From contig JAJGOT010000037.1 of assembly GCA_022457155.1 (NCBI GenBank), forward strand, positions 331,001-395,000: a stretch of DNA of 64,000 nt. The letters are read 5' to 3'. This DNA is from Cladopsammia gracilis (lineage: Eukaryota; Cnidaria; Anthozoa; Scleractinia; Dendrophylliidae). Below are positions 34,101 to 44,816 of the stretch, one piece after another (the first letter of the stretch is position 1; the number at the start of each line of letters is the position of its first letter). Both the position numbers and the translations under genes were made by a program. Under the pieces are notes generated by a model. The model was not told the DNA's origin. It worked only from the letters and a program-made list of their open reading frames with translations, and did not search any database.

Positions 34101-37100
34101 TGTACGAAGTTTGTACAAATTTAAAAATACAACTCATGAGAAGATGTCAAGATCAGTAGCAGCTAAAAACTGCAAAAGTTCCATGTCTGACTTGCGCACA
34201 TGCACCGCACATTGACTATAATTGATGATACCTAATAATATGCTCTACTTTTTGAACAGAAACAATATTTTCTTCAAGAATAAAAGTAATATAGAAAACT
34301 TCTGACAGTTAGTCTGACACATGATCCAGGTATGGTGTGCAAGTTGGGTAATTATCCTAGTATGGGCCATAATCGTCATCTGAACTATTCTCCTGCACTG
34401 GACTGATTCGGCTGGCCGCTTCAAAAACACTGCAGTCATCGTCATCATCGTATCCGTCGTCGTCACCATCATGATCATCATCATCATAATTCAGATCATC
34501 ATCATCGTCATTGTCGTCGCCGTGGTAAGTACTGGTACTGGTTGCAATATTGCCTCCATTTTTGCCTAGTAGGCTGGAGAGGTAGTCCCTTGCATCACTG
34601 CTAAGCCGAGTTGTATCATGTTGGCAAACCAATAACTCCAACCATTTCTTCTCTCTTTTGTTTAATTTGAAGACAAGCTCTTTTACTATATGACTTTTTT
34701 CACAGCGAGAGTCTTCGTCTAATCCAGGGGCGATCTTTTTCATCTTTTTCATGTCCTCATAGCCTTAACGTTTTGCCGCACGGTGTTTGTTCTGTTTTTT
34801 TTTTTGTAACGCGATTTTCTCTTGAAGGCTCCAAAATCTACCTGAAAGAGATTCGAGGCCTTCCTTCCAGTTTCCACAAGATCAAAGTTAACTGACCTTA
34901 GCTTCTCTTTTAACTGGCGCAGCTCAGAAATTACGTCCTCGTCAAACTTGTGTGACGTTCTTCGGCCAGCTTTAATTTTTCCGTTTGCAAGAATTGAGGA
35001 CTGTAGATCACTCTTCACTTTGTCTTCAATTCCTTGTACAAAGTTTTGGACACTTATGTATAGGAAAGGGCAGCTTTAAAAATTGAAAGTCTCCTCTTTT
35101 GATCTTTACCTGGACAAACATGGTATCAGCTGTCCAAGGAGCACGTTGAAACAGGACAAAGTAGACATTGTTGATGCCCACATTGCGAGATCAATAGTTA
35201 ACGATGCAATGAACAATGAAGAAGATGATGTCGAGGATGAAGAATCAGATGAAGAATACATAGATGATGTAGTGCTGGAGGAAATTGGCGACGACAGTGA
35301 TGAAGATGAAACAACAGATACTGCACAACAAAGTGAAAAAGATGAAGATGACAGTGAAGGTGACGATGACAGCGAGGATAACGACAATAGTGGTTACGAC
35401 GACGACGCTAACGATGATGATGACGACAATGACGACAGCGGTGGCAGCGTTAGCGATGCTGTCAATGAAGGCAACAATGATGATAACAGAGAAGAAGTGC
35501 AAATAAGTCACATTCTGTGTGCTACCAAATCTGGTAGAACATGCAGGACATGGAAAGGACGATATCTTTATTATTGATTCTTTTAAACAAGGTTAATATC
35601 TGACTATAGGAAAAGCTGAGAGTTATTTATAATCCACTGTTTTACTGTTTTGCCGTTGGGGAGGGTCACAATTATTTTATTTGAGTTTTTGGAGGATCAA
35701 GTTTTTTTAAACCCTTTATGGGGTTTGGGCCACAACTTCTTGGCCAAACTTTTTCTCAGTTTAGTGGCCCTTCCCCCTCAGTAAATAATGACCAATCGCT
35801 TAAAGAGTTTCGTAAAACAGACAACAACATATCAGGCGTGTGATAAACAAATCATTCTGGGAATGAAAAGGTAAATTCTCCCATCGCCTTACAAACAAAC
35901 TAATTGAATCGATTCTCCTTTATTTCATAGCCAACAAAAAGAAAAGCCAGACATCGTGTCTCCCACCAGGTCGTCACGCCTTCCAGTTTAGCTTCAAAGT
36001 ACCTCCCTACAGTCTCCCATCGTCCTTTGAGGGCAAACATGGTTACGTCAGGTATTGGTTGAAGGCACGGGTACATAGGCCATGGAGATTTGACGAGGTT
36101 ACTAAGGAGTTGCTCAACATTTTGAGCGTAGTTGACGTGAACTGTCCACGCATGTTGGTAAGTTGGAGCAGGAAATAAACTTGAGTTAGACAAATAGCTT
36201 TTACCTTGTGATCAAGGCCTCCAATTGTTGTACAAATTATCAACAAATTATACTATCTGTTAGCGGCTGCGGCCGCACTTGGTGAGTAACTGGGTTATTT
36301 TTTAGTAAACCAGCTAACAATAACTCGGTGAGAAGGTGTTTGTTATGAAATTTTTATTTTTTATGAGCGACCGCACTTCAGAAGGTTGAACTTTGAACGT
36401 GAGAGATCATGTTATCATTTGCTCTATTATTAGTTTCTTTTTTGTGACATTGTTAAAGTTCTATTCATGTGATGAGAACTGTGGAACGAAATTAGCCCGC
36501 CAAGCATCCGACGGGCAGCAACCACGACGGCACCAGTTTTGCTTATTCTCCTGAAGCTGCCTTTGGGATTATAATGTTTTGCCTATTAGGTACATCATTT
36601 CTGTGCCCGGACTTTTTAAGATAATCAAAATAAAAGACTGAAAAATTAAATTACTTGTTTGAGGGGACTGGGCACAAGTAAAAAATGTCGTTCATTTTCA
36701 AAATTAATAAAATATTTCAAAAGGTCCGGTACAGATCCTTTGTTGCTTACTTTGGGAATCATTTAAGAGCAGACTGGTGCCATTTTTGCTTAAAGATTTC
36801 TAAAGACTTTTTGGCCGTAATAAGTCACGTGACCTAATTTGCAAAACATTAACATTTGCAAAATGACAATAATTGCAAACTTATTAGCCTTCCGAAGTTT
36901 TACGCTGTTACAAATAAAGCCTCAGAAGATAGACCACCCCCTCACTTTTTGGGCGAAATAACTGGCGAGCCATGCCTTAATTTACCTGAGATTTTCCTTT
37001 CTCTATTTAAAATTGAAAGTCGTCCCTTCGAATTAAACAGTTTGCGTAGTCGCAGCCAATACTGGTTTGGTTTTGTTAAGTCACGATGCTTGTGCACTGC

Positions 37101-39196
37101 AACCTTTAACAAGTGATTTTGGCAACGGTTGTCCAGGCCGGTGGAAATGGTGCAAATGATAACATAGGTACGCAATGCGTACGCGGAGAACGTCTCAGTT
37201 TATGTTCCCAAAAGATTCACAATCATTACAAGCAAGGTTTATTGATTTTATTTTTCAGTTGCCAACTTTTGGTGAGGCTCAGAAATCACTCAACTGTTTG
37301 TATAATGGAATGGCCTCCCCACTCAAGCTAATAGCGGTTACTGACCGAAGTGCGTACTGTCCGCGAGAACGTATAATGCTGACAACTGATATCAAAAACT
37401 TGCCACTGACCCAAACATATCAGACATCAATATTTCTTATGCAGACGATCGTTTTTAAGTCCCGTTGTGGTAAATCGAGAACGGAGCGGTGCCAGCGAAA
37501 AATAGTCCAGCGGTCTTCGCTCTCGTGGGCAGTCGACGAGTTGGAAGTCCCGGATGTCCCGCCGACTATGAAGAGTTGTGGGATTCTATCCATAACATAT
37601 CATATTAAGGTAGCCTTAGTAAACACGTAAGCTGTGATATAGCACACGGTTGACAGAGGACTGAACCAAATCAAACTGGACTGAAGGTACATGAGTCAGC
37701 ACTGCATGACGCAACCTTACCGCTTACATTTTAGCCTCCTACGCAGGCATTCTTTGGGTTATTTTTTTATTTCCCCATACGGCCTTCCGTTTACGCGAGG
37801 ATTATTGAACGTTGTTACAATGAATTCGTCACACACAAAGGATTGCGCGGGGGACCCAAAGGACGACTGCGTGGGACGACACTTAGATTTTTAAATTTAA
37901 ATGGAAGACATTTTTTAACATGTTAGTCCAGTTGTTTATGCACAGTGGGTAGGAGAGAGGGAAGCAAATAAATCACCAATTCACATCTCTCTTCTCTGTC
38001 TCACCATTACATATCTCTGTTATTCCACACTATACAGGGCATTCCACACTATACAGGGCAGTGTAGGCTGAATTAACTTTTCGGTTAAGGACTATTTAAA
38101 GTTGTTCTGTTATCTGTTTCCTTAGGTAATGCTCTCAACGTGCGAATCTGAGGGATCTAATTTGGAGGTAGAACTGCCTATCACCATCGGAACAGTTCCC
38201 CTTCGACGATCATACGGAATGATTAACAAACTGATTCCCGCGGCCCGACTGAGTAGAAGTTACAGTGGAAATTCCAAGGCATTTGTTACCATCAAGAGAG
38301 GTATTAAAATTTTTATACAATTTGCCCCCTTCGATTTGTGTTGAGTAGTAAAAGAACCCATGAACCAACTTGTGAATACGAAACCGACCCCCCACAGTAC
38401 CCCCCACACTCTGCGTCCATCTCCCCACCCTCCCCTCGCTCCAATGCCATCCCATGAATGACTAAGGCGGGTGACAATTACATATTGCGTGCTCAATATT
38501 TATAGAACCAAAATCTGCAAAAGACCGCAAACGATAATGCTGTAAACAATACGTAGGATCTACGAAAGATCTTATCAGCCAAGAAAGGGAGGGCGAAACA
38601 GCTGTCCGCGGTTGCTACCCTGCTTTATCGGTTTCTGTCGCATTGGTGTCTCGCAAAATCTACCTTTTTACGTAGTCAGATCAGCCTTGCAGTTTGTCGT
38701 TCAATATTTATAGCTGATCGACAGAGTGAAAATTTGCATATTTTCCCCCGTATGCTATTACTCATTCATCGCTTCGCTCCTCGCATACTCAATGTACTCA
38801 AATAGAAGTGTTACGGAAGTTTTAATTCATAATTTACATTCTGTTGTTCTTTCTTTTTACCATCAAAAGTTCAACATTTGCTGTACCGCCTCTGTAAATT
38901 TTAAGTGCATTGAACCCTTGAACGCGCCGGGCATAAAAGCGAAATTTACAGGGAGAGTTTATATTCATCCACGAAGGCTTCATTACTGTTTTATTCGTTG
39001 ATAGCTACTACATCTAGATACTACATCTGTCCCGGGGTGGGGGAACGGAAGTGATTGTCGTACCGTTCAGTGGTTGTGGGGACACGTTTTCATTTGGGAA
39101 GACTTTTTAATATCGATTATGATACGAAGTTTTTGTTGTCATTTTCTAGTTACCTCAGCCAGTGAAAACCATTCTACCACAGCCATTACTACTTAA
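28173..39196 (+). CDS. Alpha-arrestin (ARRDC-like), 5 exons
   Basis: Exons: 28173-28410, 35931-36157, 37259-37609, 38126-38300 and 39150-39196 (last exon less certain). Phases agree throughout and give 345 residues. The start is ATG GGG AAG (MGKNLDLKISL), like other ARRDC N-termini; the frame is open further upstream but without an ATG. The N-arrestin fold (about 1-155) shows HYHPGEVVSGECIL, PPGRHAFQFSFKVP and SFEGKHGYVRYWLKARVHRP. The C-arrestin fold (about 178-310) shows LKLIAVTDRSAYCPRERIML, CGILSITYHIKV and LPITIGTVPLR. Alpha-arrestins are membrane-cargo adaptors that recruit NEDD4-type ubiquitin ligases through C-terminal PPxY motifs. None is present here: the tail ends SENHSTTAITT. Reading through the last donor instead would stop at 38342, also without PPxY. 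Confidence 0.86.
28797..28862 (+). repeat. AAACGCCGGG repeat motif
   Basis: Two AAACGCCGGGC/T blocks in tandem (TTAAACGCCGGGCCCCGACT, then AAACGCCGGGTATAAT), with a third AAACGCCGGGTCC at 28992. They lie in arrestin intron 1 and flank the 3' end of the LINE at 29016. Confidence 0.5.
29016..31620 (-). mobile_element. Degraded L1/Tx1-like LINE in arrestin intron 1
   Basis: Minus-strand, 5'-truncated. Near 31500-31620 the frame reads DGFTVEFYR, then RRGIITLIPKEN and PITLLNVDNKILSKAIASR; 31284-30967 gives LLDFPKAFDTVEWNF and LSRGVRQGCPLSLYLFILGV. The catalytic (F/Y)ADD region falls in a broken stretch near 30900. Later pieces at 30586-30392, 30331-29984 and 30095-29523 are C-terminal parts in shifting frames (NSVFNFIWNKKQDKINRDVM is typical of L1-type proteins). 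The 3' end has AATAAAG followed by an A-run (plus-strand T-run at 29018-29027). Clearly dead. Confidence 0.9.
29083..29112 (+). repeat. AC microsatellite and A-run
   Basis: A short ACAC tract (about 11 units, imperfect) followed by 11-12 A, inside the 3' UTR of the dead LINE. Confidence 0.8.
31748..31884. mobile_element. Hairpin MITE next to the LINE 5' break
   Basis: Arms: CAACAACGAGTGCGAGGGTT at left against CGAAACACGAGTTGTTG at right, including TTTCATCAGGGGTTCCAAAC and its inverted copy GTTTGGAACGCCTGATGAAA. The middle stem is AAAGCACGAGGC against GAGTGCTTTT. Confidence 0.85.
32027..32436 (+). CDS. KIAA1958/ZMYM-like N-terminal exon (Crypton-derived family)
   Basis: ATG at 32027 begins MDESSSRFRIPKTCDEEKAC. 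Further on are STVYKNKWAIQIFREWQ, LTESIENMNAKSLNYWLCKF and GRYPSRTLYNIVCGLTRFL, ending SDKR at a GT donor (32437). The W-x2-F and YP-x2-TLY-x-I-x-CGL pattern matches the helical N-terminal part of KIAA1958/ZMYM/QRICH1-type proteins and their Crypton tyrosine-recombinase relatives. The following DUF3504 (recombinase-like) region is not found in the next kilobases. This is either exon 1 of a nested gene whose other exons I cannot see, or an orphan transposon fragment inside arrestin intron 1 on the same strand. Confidence 0.5.
32677..32803. mobile_element. Hairpin repeat with GGTGGAACAGGAGGTTATTA arms
   Basis: Near-perfect arms of about 60 bp. Each arm itself holds two diverged copies of a TCAGTGAGGTGGAACA-AGGTTATTAT unit, so it is a palindrome built of direct repeats. 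Confidence 0.88.
33145..33230. mobile_element. 86-bp palindromic MITE
   Basis: AACATTAGCGAATGG, then TAATGGCCGCGCGAAACTGG, is mirrored by CCAGTTTCGCACGGCCATTA and CGTTCGCTAATGTT around GAGGCGCC. Confidence 0.88.
34357..34752 (-). CDS. Acidic-tailed ORF, unknown
   Basis: 131 residues. A basic/helical N-terminal half (VFKLNKREKKWLELLVCQHD, SSDARDYLSSLLGKNGG) is followed by a long aspartate-rich run (about residues 79-108) and a tail ending SSDDDYGPY. Its ATG overlaps the stop of the upstream ORF (35018-34749) as ATGA. Family unknown. The D-rich part comes from a GAT/GAC simple repeat (34430-34530), so part of the ORF length may be incidental. It lies antisense in arrestin intron 1. Confidence 0.35.
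   Translation of the reverse strand: MKKMKKIAPGLDEDSRCEKSHIVKELVFKLNKREKKWLELLVCQHDTTRLSSDARDYLSSLLGKNGGNIATSTSTYHGDDNDDDDDLNYDDDDHDGDDDGYDDDDDCSVFEAASRISPVQENSSDDDYGPY
34749..35018 (-). CDS. Basic coiled-coil-like ORF, unknown
   Basis: 89 residues: a charged helical stretch (DEDVISELRQLKEKLRSVNF), then GAFKRKSRYKKKNRTNT and a stop that overlaps the next ATG by four bases. It could be the upstream part of a single protein with 34752-34357 after one frameshift, or an exon of a transposon-derived gene. Not recognised. Confidence 0.3.
   Translation of the reverse strand: MKSDLQSSILANGKIKAGRRTSHKFDEDVISELRQLKEKLRSVNFDLVETGRKASNLFQVDFGAFKRKSRYKKKNRTNTVRQNVKAMRT
35083..35577 (+). CDS. SAP-like motif plus D/E-rich ORF, unknown
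   Basis: The open frame gives LYLDKHGISCPRSTLKQDKV followed by DIVDAHIARS, loosely like a SAP-type helix-loop-helix DNA-binding motif. About 90 residues rich in D and E follow, with an end reading KSGRTCRTWKGRYLYY. The acidic part rests on a GAT/GAC repeat. The first visible ATG (35083) need not be the start. Divergent to the ORFs at 34357-35018, and on the same strand as the arrestin exons that follow. Family not established. Confidence 0.35.
   Translation: MKVSSFDLYLDKHGISCPRSTLKQDKVDIVDAHIARSIVNDAMNNEEDDVEDEESDEEYIDDVVLEEIGDDSDEDETTDTAQQSEKDEDDSEGDDDSEDNDNSGYDDDANDDDDDNDDSGGSVSDAVNEGNNDDNREEVQISHILCATKSGRTCRTWKGRYLYY
38025..38060 (+). repeat. Short tandem duplication
   Basis: TTCCACACTATACAGGGCA occurs twice back to back in arrestin intron 3. 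Confidence 0.9.
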
Positions 39197-39199
39197 TGA

Positions 39200-41220
39200 A
39201 TGAAATCCCTGACGCGTTATATAGTAACTGATCAACGAAGCCAATCAAGTTCAGCAACAAGACAACTTCTGGATCTACTGAGTTTGAGCACTAGTATAAA
39301 AGTAATTTAACTGTTACTTAATTAACCCTTTCACTCGCAGAGTCATAATGCAGTTATGTAGTATAGTTCTAGCTTTTGAGTTTATCGACGAAACTCTATG
39401 GTGTGACCATTCAAATGAACCTCTTCGAGACCCTTCGACAGTACTTTTGCATGGTACCATTTGTTGTCTTTGTTCTTCGATATTTTACAAGATGACATTT
39501 GGGATTTTTCTTGACTTTTGATGTTTGGGAGTTAAAGGGTTAAGTCTTGTCAAGTAAAAAAATCGTTTAGTAAATAAATTAATTAAATGGACGGACATCA
39601 CAGCAAAGGTGCGATTTCCCTTAACCAGACTCAGTTAAATCTGAAGAAGTCTTTATCAAAATTAAATCTTTTTTAATTTACTGCCTATTTTCCCGTTATA
39701 CCGCGATCGATGCAAACTGAAAACAAGATTAAATAATTTCTTATTGAGAATATTGCACTTCCATTATATCTGTTCAATGTCTTGGTTTTATCGTTCTATC
39801 TGAGTGATGATTATTAGCAGTGCTCTGTTGCACACTAGTGACCACAAGTTATCGAGGGAGTGGCAATTATATTACACCTTATTCAGAAATAGCGGCCGAT
39901 TTATTATTCTTTTCTAGGTATGTTAATTAGTCTCACTGACCTCGTTAGCATGTACAAAATTAAAGATATTTTTTACCCTAAAATGAGGCCAGTGGGGCTA
40001 ATTAACACACGAGATTTACTTTTTGTGTACTGTAGCACATGAAATTTTTACTACACGTATTTTAGCTGTCCTAAAGTAACGGCTTCCAGAAAGGTGCAGC
40101 CCCTTAGGCCTGCTAATTCCGAATGTAACGGGGACCATTACTTTTGGAATTAACCCTACGGTACATAAAGCTCTCGCAAAATTTTATGCTGTATGATAGA
40201 CAGCGGTGTTCTCGTCATACGACTGACATTTTAGGCAAGTTCAGCATTACAAAAGTATGTAAGGATCATATATTTTGTTTGTCCTTGGAAGGCGTAACCA
40301 CATAGGGCGGTCTAAAATATTAGTATTTGAATCAATTTTCCAAGTATGTTACTTCAGAGAGGGCGTTAATTCGTTTATGGAAAAGAAAAGACAGAATTGA
40401 ACAGTCGATACCACACACAAGCTTTGCTTGTAGCCGATTGTAGAAAACTAAACCGGGTTTCAAATGTAATTTAATGTACTATTCATTACAGTTCAATTAA
40501 CAGTTGATGTATCCTAGTTTGTATATCATCGAATCAGAGTGTAGTGACACCAGCCTCTTTATAAGCACTTTGCAGATAGAGAACTGGTACCTGACTTAAA
40601 ATCAGCAATGAACAAATTTAATATACTGGATGCCAGCCTATGAATCGAATAAAATGCGAGAATGAATAAACAAAGGGCCCGAAATCAAGAACTTAATGAA
40701 TAAGTAGGTAAAAAATAAAATATAAATATAAACGGCAATTTGCCTTCTTTGGAAGAAGAAGGAACTGCATGAAATGTGTCTAAACCTATTTTACAAAGAA
40801 AAAGAAAGCATTTTATGTGCCAATATAGTATGAGAAATACGGTAAACATTTCAGTTTAAGTGCAACCTTATTTATCAGCTCAGGGTCCCGAATTATTCAA
40901 AGCAGGATTACGCTAATTATAATCCAGGAGTTGCCATGGTTATAGCAAATCTTATCGAATGTTACTGACGCGATACTCATCAATTTTCTTCGCTACGGCG
41001 GGACAAATTTCCCGGTAGTGACAGTTGCAGCTCTCTTGTTTAAGGCGTTGCGGCTGCTTCTGTTTTTAGGGCAAGGAGCCATTGTTTCTGTTGTTTGTTG
41101 TATTGTTCTCTCGAAGGGTCATGGAACCAATAGTGTGAGACCTTACGAAAGCTGCTACATCGCCAAAATTTCCCTTTCGTAAACGTTCGCTTCCATTTTA
41201 GAGACATTTAAAAATTTTTC
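39200..41220. other. Spacer after the arrestin gene
   Basis: No gene recognised. AATAAA at 39572-39577 could serve as the arrestin polyadenylation signal. The rest is unique AT-rich sequence with no strong repeat. Confidence 0.45.
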
Positions 41221-41225
41221 ACCAG

Positions 41226-41308
41226 TTATCGAACTGGGTTTGGAAGCGGCTTGCCATTCACAAACACTCCACCTCCACCAAGTTGATATTCACTTTACCT
41301 TGACTGAT
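41226..41308 (-). pseudogene. Relic of a third Pax paired-box exon
   Basis: A TTTTTTCAG acceptor is followed by sequence that would read GKVNQLGG, then [13 protein letters not shown], matching the start of the paired domain in the two intact Pax genes. It carries a 2-base insertion (AATATCAA for AATCAA) that breaks the frame and a 6-base duplication (GGTGGA) that adds two glycines. A stop (41228-41226) comes right after VR. Homology ends there: no remainder of the paired domain or homeobox was found between 39 and 41 kb. Same strand as the two intact genes, about 10 kb beyond the nearer one. Confidence 0.78.
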
Positions 41309-41319
41309 CTGAAAAAAGC

Positions 41320-43130
41320 AACGGGCATAAGCACGCGTACAGGGGGCATAAAATCGTGACAGGGACGCTGGACGGATATTTTGAAAGAACACCCAAAAGC
41401 TACCAGAACCTCATTTTGTGGGCGTCGCCCTTATTATTTCTTCTTCTAACACTTCCAAAGGAATACATCAACAGGCATTTTTACACTGATTTTTATTGGC
41501 TATAAAGTCGAATCAATCGACTTGAAAGCAATAACATAGATCTCTACCTTTTCTTTTACCTAAAACGGCCGCTTATCGTACAGCTGAGGACATTTTGAAG
41601 CTGCATGAAAAAACACCTATCAGGTATCAACTTTGAATAACAGGTGCCATTCACATTAGTGCCTTTGTGTGAAACCTTTATTTCATTTGTGACCGGACCT
41701 TATTACACTTTTGTGACTTTTATATTGGTGACCAAACGTTAACCAGTTATTACACTTGCACCGTCTACAGCGTCTCCTCGCGACAGGCAATTTTCGCGGA
41801 AATCGGAAGGTACATGAAGGATCATTGAAGAAAATTTAAACTCTTACCCTCTATACCACAGCTTACCGGTAATGTAAACATGGAAAGGTTTCAACTTGTA
41901 AAAACAGTCACCTCGAGATCTTCTTATAGTTATCCTACCATAATAAAAAGGGCCGTAGAAGTAGCTGTTTTCCGCAGCGTTTTTTAATACTGATATATCA
42001 GATGTTTCTGCCACACTAGAAATTAAGAGCCAACCTAGAAACGCTTTAGCTAAAAAAAGGCTCGTGTTTCTTAGCAACTTATGATAACTCGCTGGATTGG
42101 TGAAGCACACTCAACTAAAAATGATAGTTCTGTCCAGTAGTGACGTGGGCATGAGCTCTTGTGTCGGCCATTTATATAGATCAAATTTATACCGCACAAT
42201 GGTAACTTGCGTGTTCGTTTCAAGAAGACGGCAACAGACGGCAGAGTATAAACACTTTTTAACATTTCTAGGCCTGTACGGCTAGCGTACTGTTGTAACG
42301 ATCATTGTGTTGCGCCTGCAAGGAAAACTAGAATTGGTTAATAGTATAGCTATTCAATTAGTTTCAATATAACTGGAGGTCTCCGCCTTAGTTTAATGAC
42401 ATAAAGAATGTCCACAAAATGCTAACTAATAAATTATTTGTGGTCTAAAGTGTCAGTGCTTCTTTAGGCTCACTCCCGGACTAGTTATTTGAATCTTTGA
42501 ATACTGTCGTAGGCCTACGCGTGTAAACTTGGCCTTGACATCTGTGACATATTATGCATGCCGGCATAATTTCGAGCATGGGAATACTGGAATACTGGTA
42601 GTTGGAGCACGAGCATAAAGCTGGCATCAAGTGCTATTTTGACGGCATAATAGTGGTTTTTGTGACATGACGTTTAGTCTTTCTTATTTGTAGCCATTAT
42701 TGTCCATTTTTTGTTTAGTAAATACTGCAAAATTTCAAGCTGTTTTATAGTTTTATGTGGCTGTTGTGATCAGGTGTCCTTTTTGTAGCATTGTAGGCTT
42801 ATCATCTCGTTTCTAGTCGGCTTTTACGTCCTGGTTACCCTTATTATACCAAGTGCGGGGGTGAGGAAATTAATTTTTGTGCCGTAATTACGAGCCTTAC
42901 GAGCATAATAGCTACAGTCGAGCCCCGGGAGTCCAGCATAATAATCCTAAGTTTGAGGGATGGCCGTATTGGTAAATAATAAAATAATTAATAGTCCGTT
43001 TCTAGGGAGGATGACGTTATGAGCATAATCCTTTATTTTTAAAGAGCATAATGTGTCAACACTTGTGTTAACTGAGCAAAAATCATGGAATAAAGTTGTA
43101 AAATGTTTGGTGATTGACATATTTTAATAT
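41320..43130. other. Spacer with no gene recognised
   Basis: Unique sequence with small chance ORFs. Nothing in splice signals or translated motifs supports a gene. Confidence 0.45.
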
Positions 43131-43132
43131 TT

Positions 43133-43399
43133 AAAGGCTGGTATAGACGGCACAGTTTTGCCGCATGCCATTTTTTGTAGCGCGCGCTGCTTGTGTCAGG
43201 CGAAAACTGTATACAACTCGCATCATATAACATTGATGTGGCTACGATTGTCGTACAGGTTTTTTGTGTTGTATGTAACAGTTGTGAGCGAGTTGTAGGC
43301 TGATGATTTAGACAACGCGTTTCGTGTTGTATGTATGTCCTGAGCAGGTTGCATGCGATAGCTGTAGGCAAAAGTTGTGCCGTCTAAATCAGCCCGTTT
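43133..43399. mobile_element. Foldback element with GGCTGGTATAGACGGCACA ends
   Basis: Left end GGCTGGTATAGACGGCACA is inverted at the right (TGTGCCGTCTAAATCAGCC). A TACAACTCGCATCATATAAC block inside has a partner at 46766-46783. Confidence 0.7.
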
Positions 43400-43838
43400 A
43401 GTGATATTAAAGTTACATCAATGTACAAAGACCTCCTTTCTCGCCGCAAAATGCACTGGTTTTTAAATATCTAGTATGTATAATTGTCAACACGAGACAA
43501 AAGAAATCACTAAACAGAAGAAACAGGCCCAATTTATATGGTATCGGATACCCAAGACAACCCTTCCCCGAGTTACCCCGGGCGAGCTAACTTTTCACTT
43601 ATTTCTTTGAAAATTCAACTAACCGTTTTCATGAGGATCGCGAACTCGTCTCGGGCGGCAGGTATGGTAACCCTGGCAGGCGGGACAATTTTTTTAGGGC
43701 TTTTATTATCTTTTTATCATATAAACACTTTTGCCCCCCTGCCCGGAACGAGATGGCTCAATCTCGTCCCCATGGACGTGACTTATTTACTGGAGTCACT
43801 CCAAAAATTCATATAAACGCTCGGTAAAGTTGTCTTGG

Positions 43839-43858
43839 GGGGGGGGGGGGGGGGGGGA
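43839..43858 (+). repeat. Poly-G tract
   Basis: A run of about 19 G residues. Confidence 0.9.
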
Positions 43859-44080
43859 GAACTCTTCTCCATATAAATGCGGCCTTACACTCTATGCAAC
43901 AAATGATGACGTAGCTGAAGAGAGAGGACAATGAACAGTAGAAACCACAACTACAAACCAATGAGAGGTGCCGGATCTGTGACAAAGATCTGGATCAGTA
44001 GAAAAACTTGAATAAATGAATAACTTGAATAACTTGAATAACTTGAAGAGAGAGGACTCTGGGAACGAAGTTGGATTCAA

Positions 44081-44264
44081 TTTTCCAATCCCCCATAATA
44101 CACTTTGTTTGCCCCTTAAATTCTACATAAATTATTGTTTTGAAATGCTCATGGGATGTGCAGTCCTCATAAGAGCATTTAAAAACAATACCTTATGCAA
44201 AATTGGGGGGTGGGAGGGGGTGGGGGGAGGGCAAACAAAGTGCATTATGGGGGATTGGAAAATA
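44081..44264. mobile_element. MITE with TTTTCCAATCCCCCATAATA ends
   Basis: The left arm continues to CACTTTGTTTGCCCC. The right arm is the inverted copy GGGCAAACAAAGTGCATTAT then GGGGGATTGGAAAA. A G-rich stretch lies just inside the right arm. Confidence 0.88.
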
Positions 44265-44278
44265 GAGAGTGGTGCATT

Positions 44279-44440
44279 CTATAGATGGTTTTTACTCACG
44301 TGACCTTCAGTCCTGTGGGACTCAAATGACAAAGGCCATGGCGGCCATATTGGTGTACATAACAAAAGAAATTCATTAAAACTCTTTTGTAGTTGTACAC
44401 CAACATGGCCGCCGTGACGTAACGTGAAAACCATCTATAG
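44279..44440. mobile_element. MITE with CTATAGATGGTTTTACTCACGT-type ends
   Basis: Left CTATAGATGGTTTTTACTCA and right ACGTGAAAACCATCTATAG are inverted. Inner arms GGCGGCCATATTGGTGTACA and TGTACACCAACATGGCCGCC also pair. It sits 15 bases from the previous MITE. Confidence 0.88.
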
Positions 44441-44816
44441 GCGAATCTCTGCTGACATCATTGTTAACATTTTGTCACATTAGCATAGTAATTTACGTAG
44501 AGAAGGCATCGTATTAATACGAATTGATTTCAAAAATTGAAAGCGCTTGTTAAATTTAGTAATTTACTCAATTTTTAGCTATTTGCGTGTAATATTTAAG
44601 GAAATATGAAAGGTCAAAATTGCTGGGTGGCAAATGTGCCAATGAGCCGTACATTCCTTGTATTCCTGACTGAACTTCTGAGGATATGCTCTTTGACCAT
44701 ATTTGTTCCATTGAAGGTCCCTTGAACCATTTAAGAATATCAAACATATCGGACTAGTCGCATAAGTGGAGTAAAAAAAGTCAAATAGACTTTATTTTTC
44801 CCAAATTCAGCGTGTT

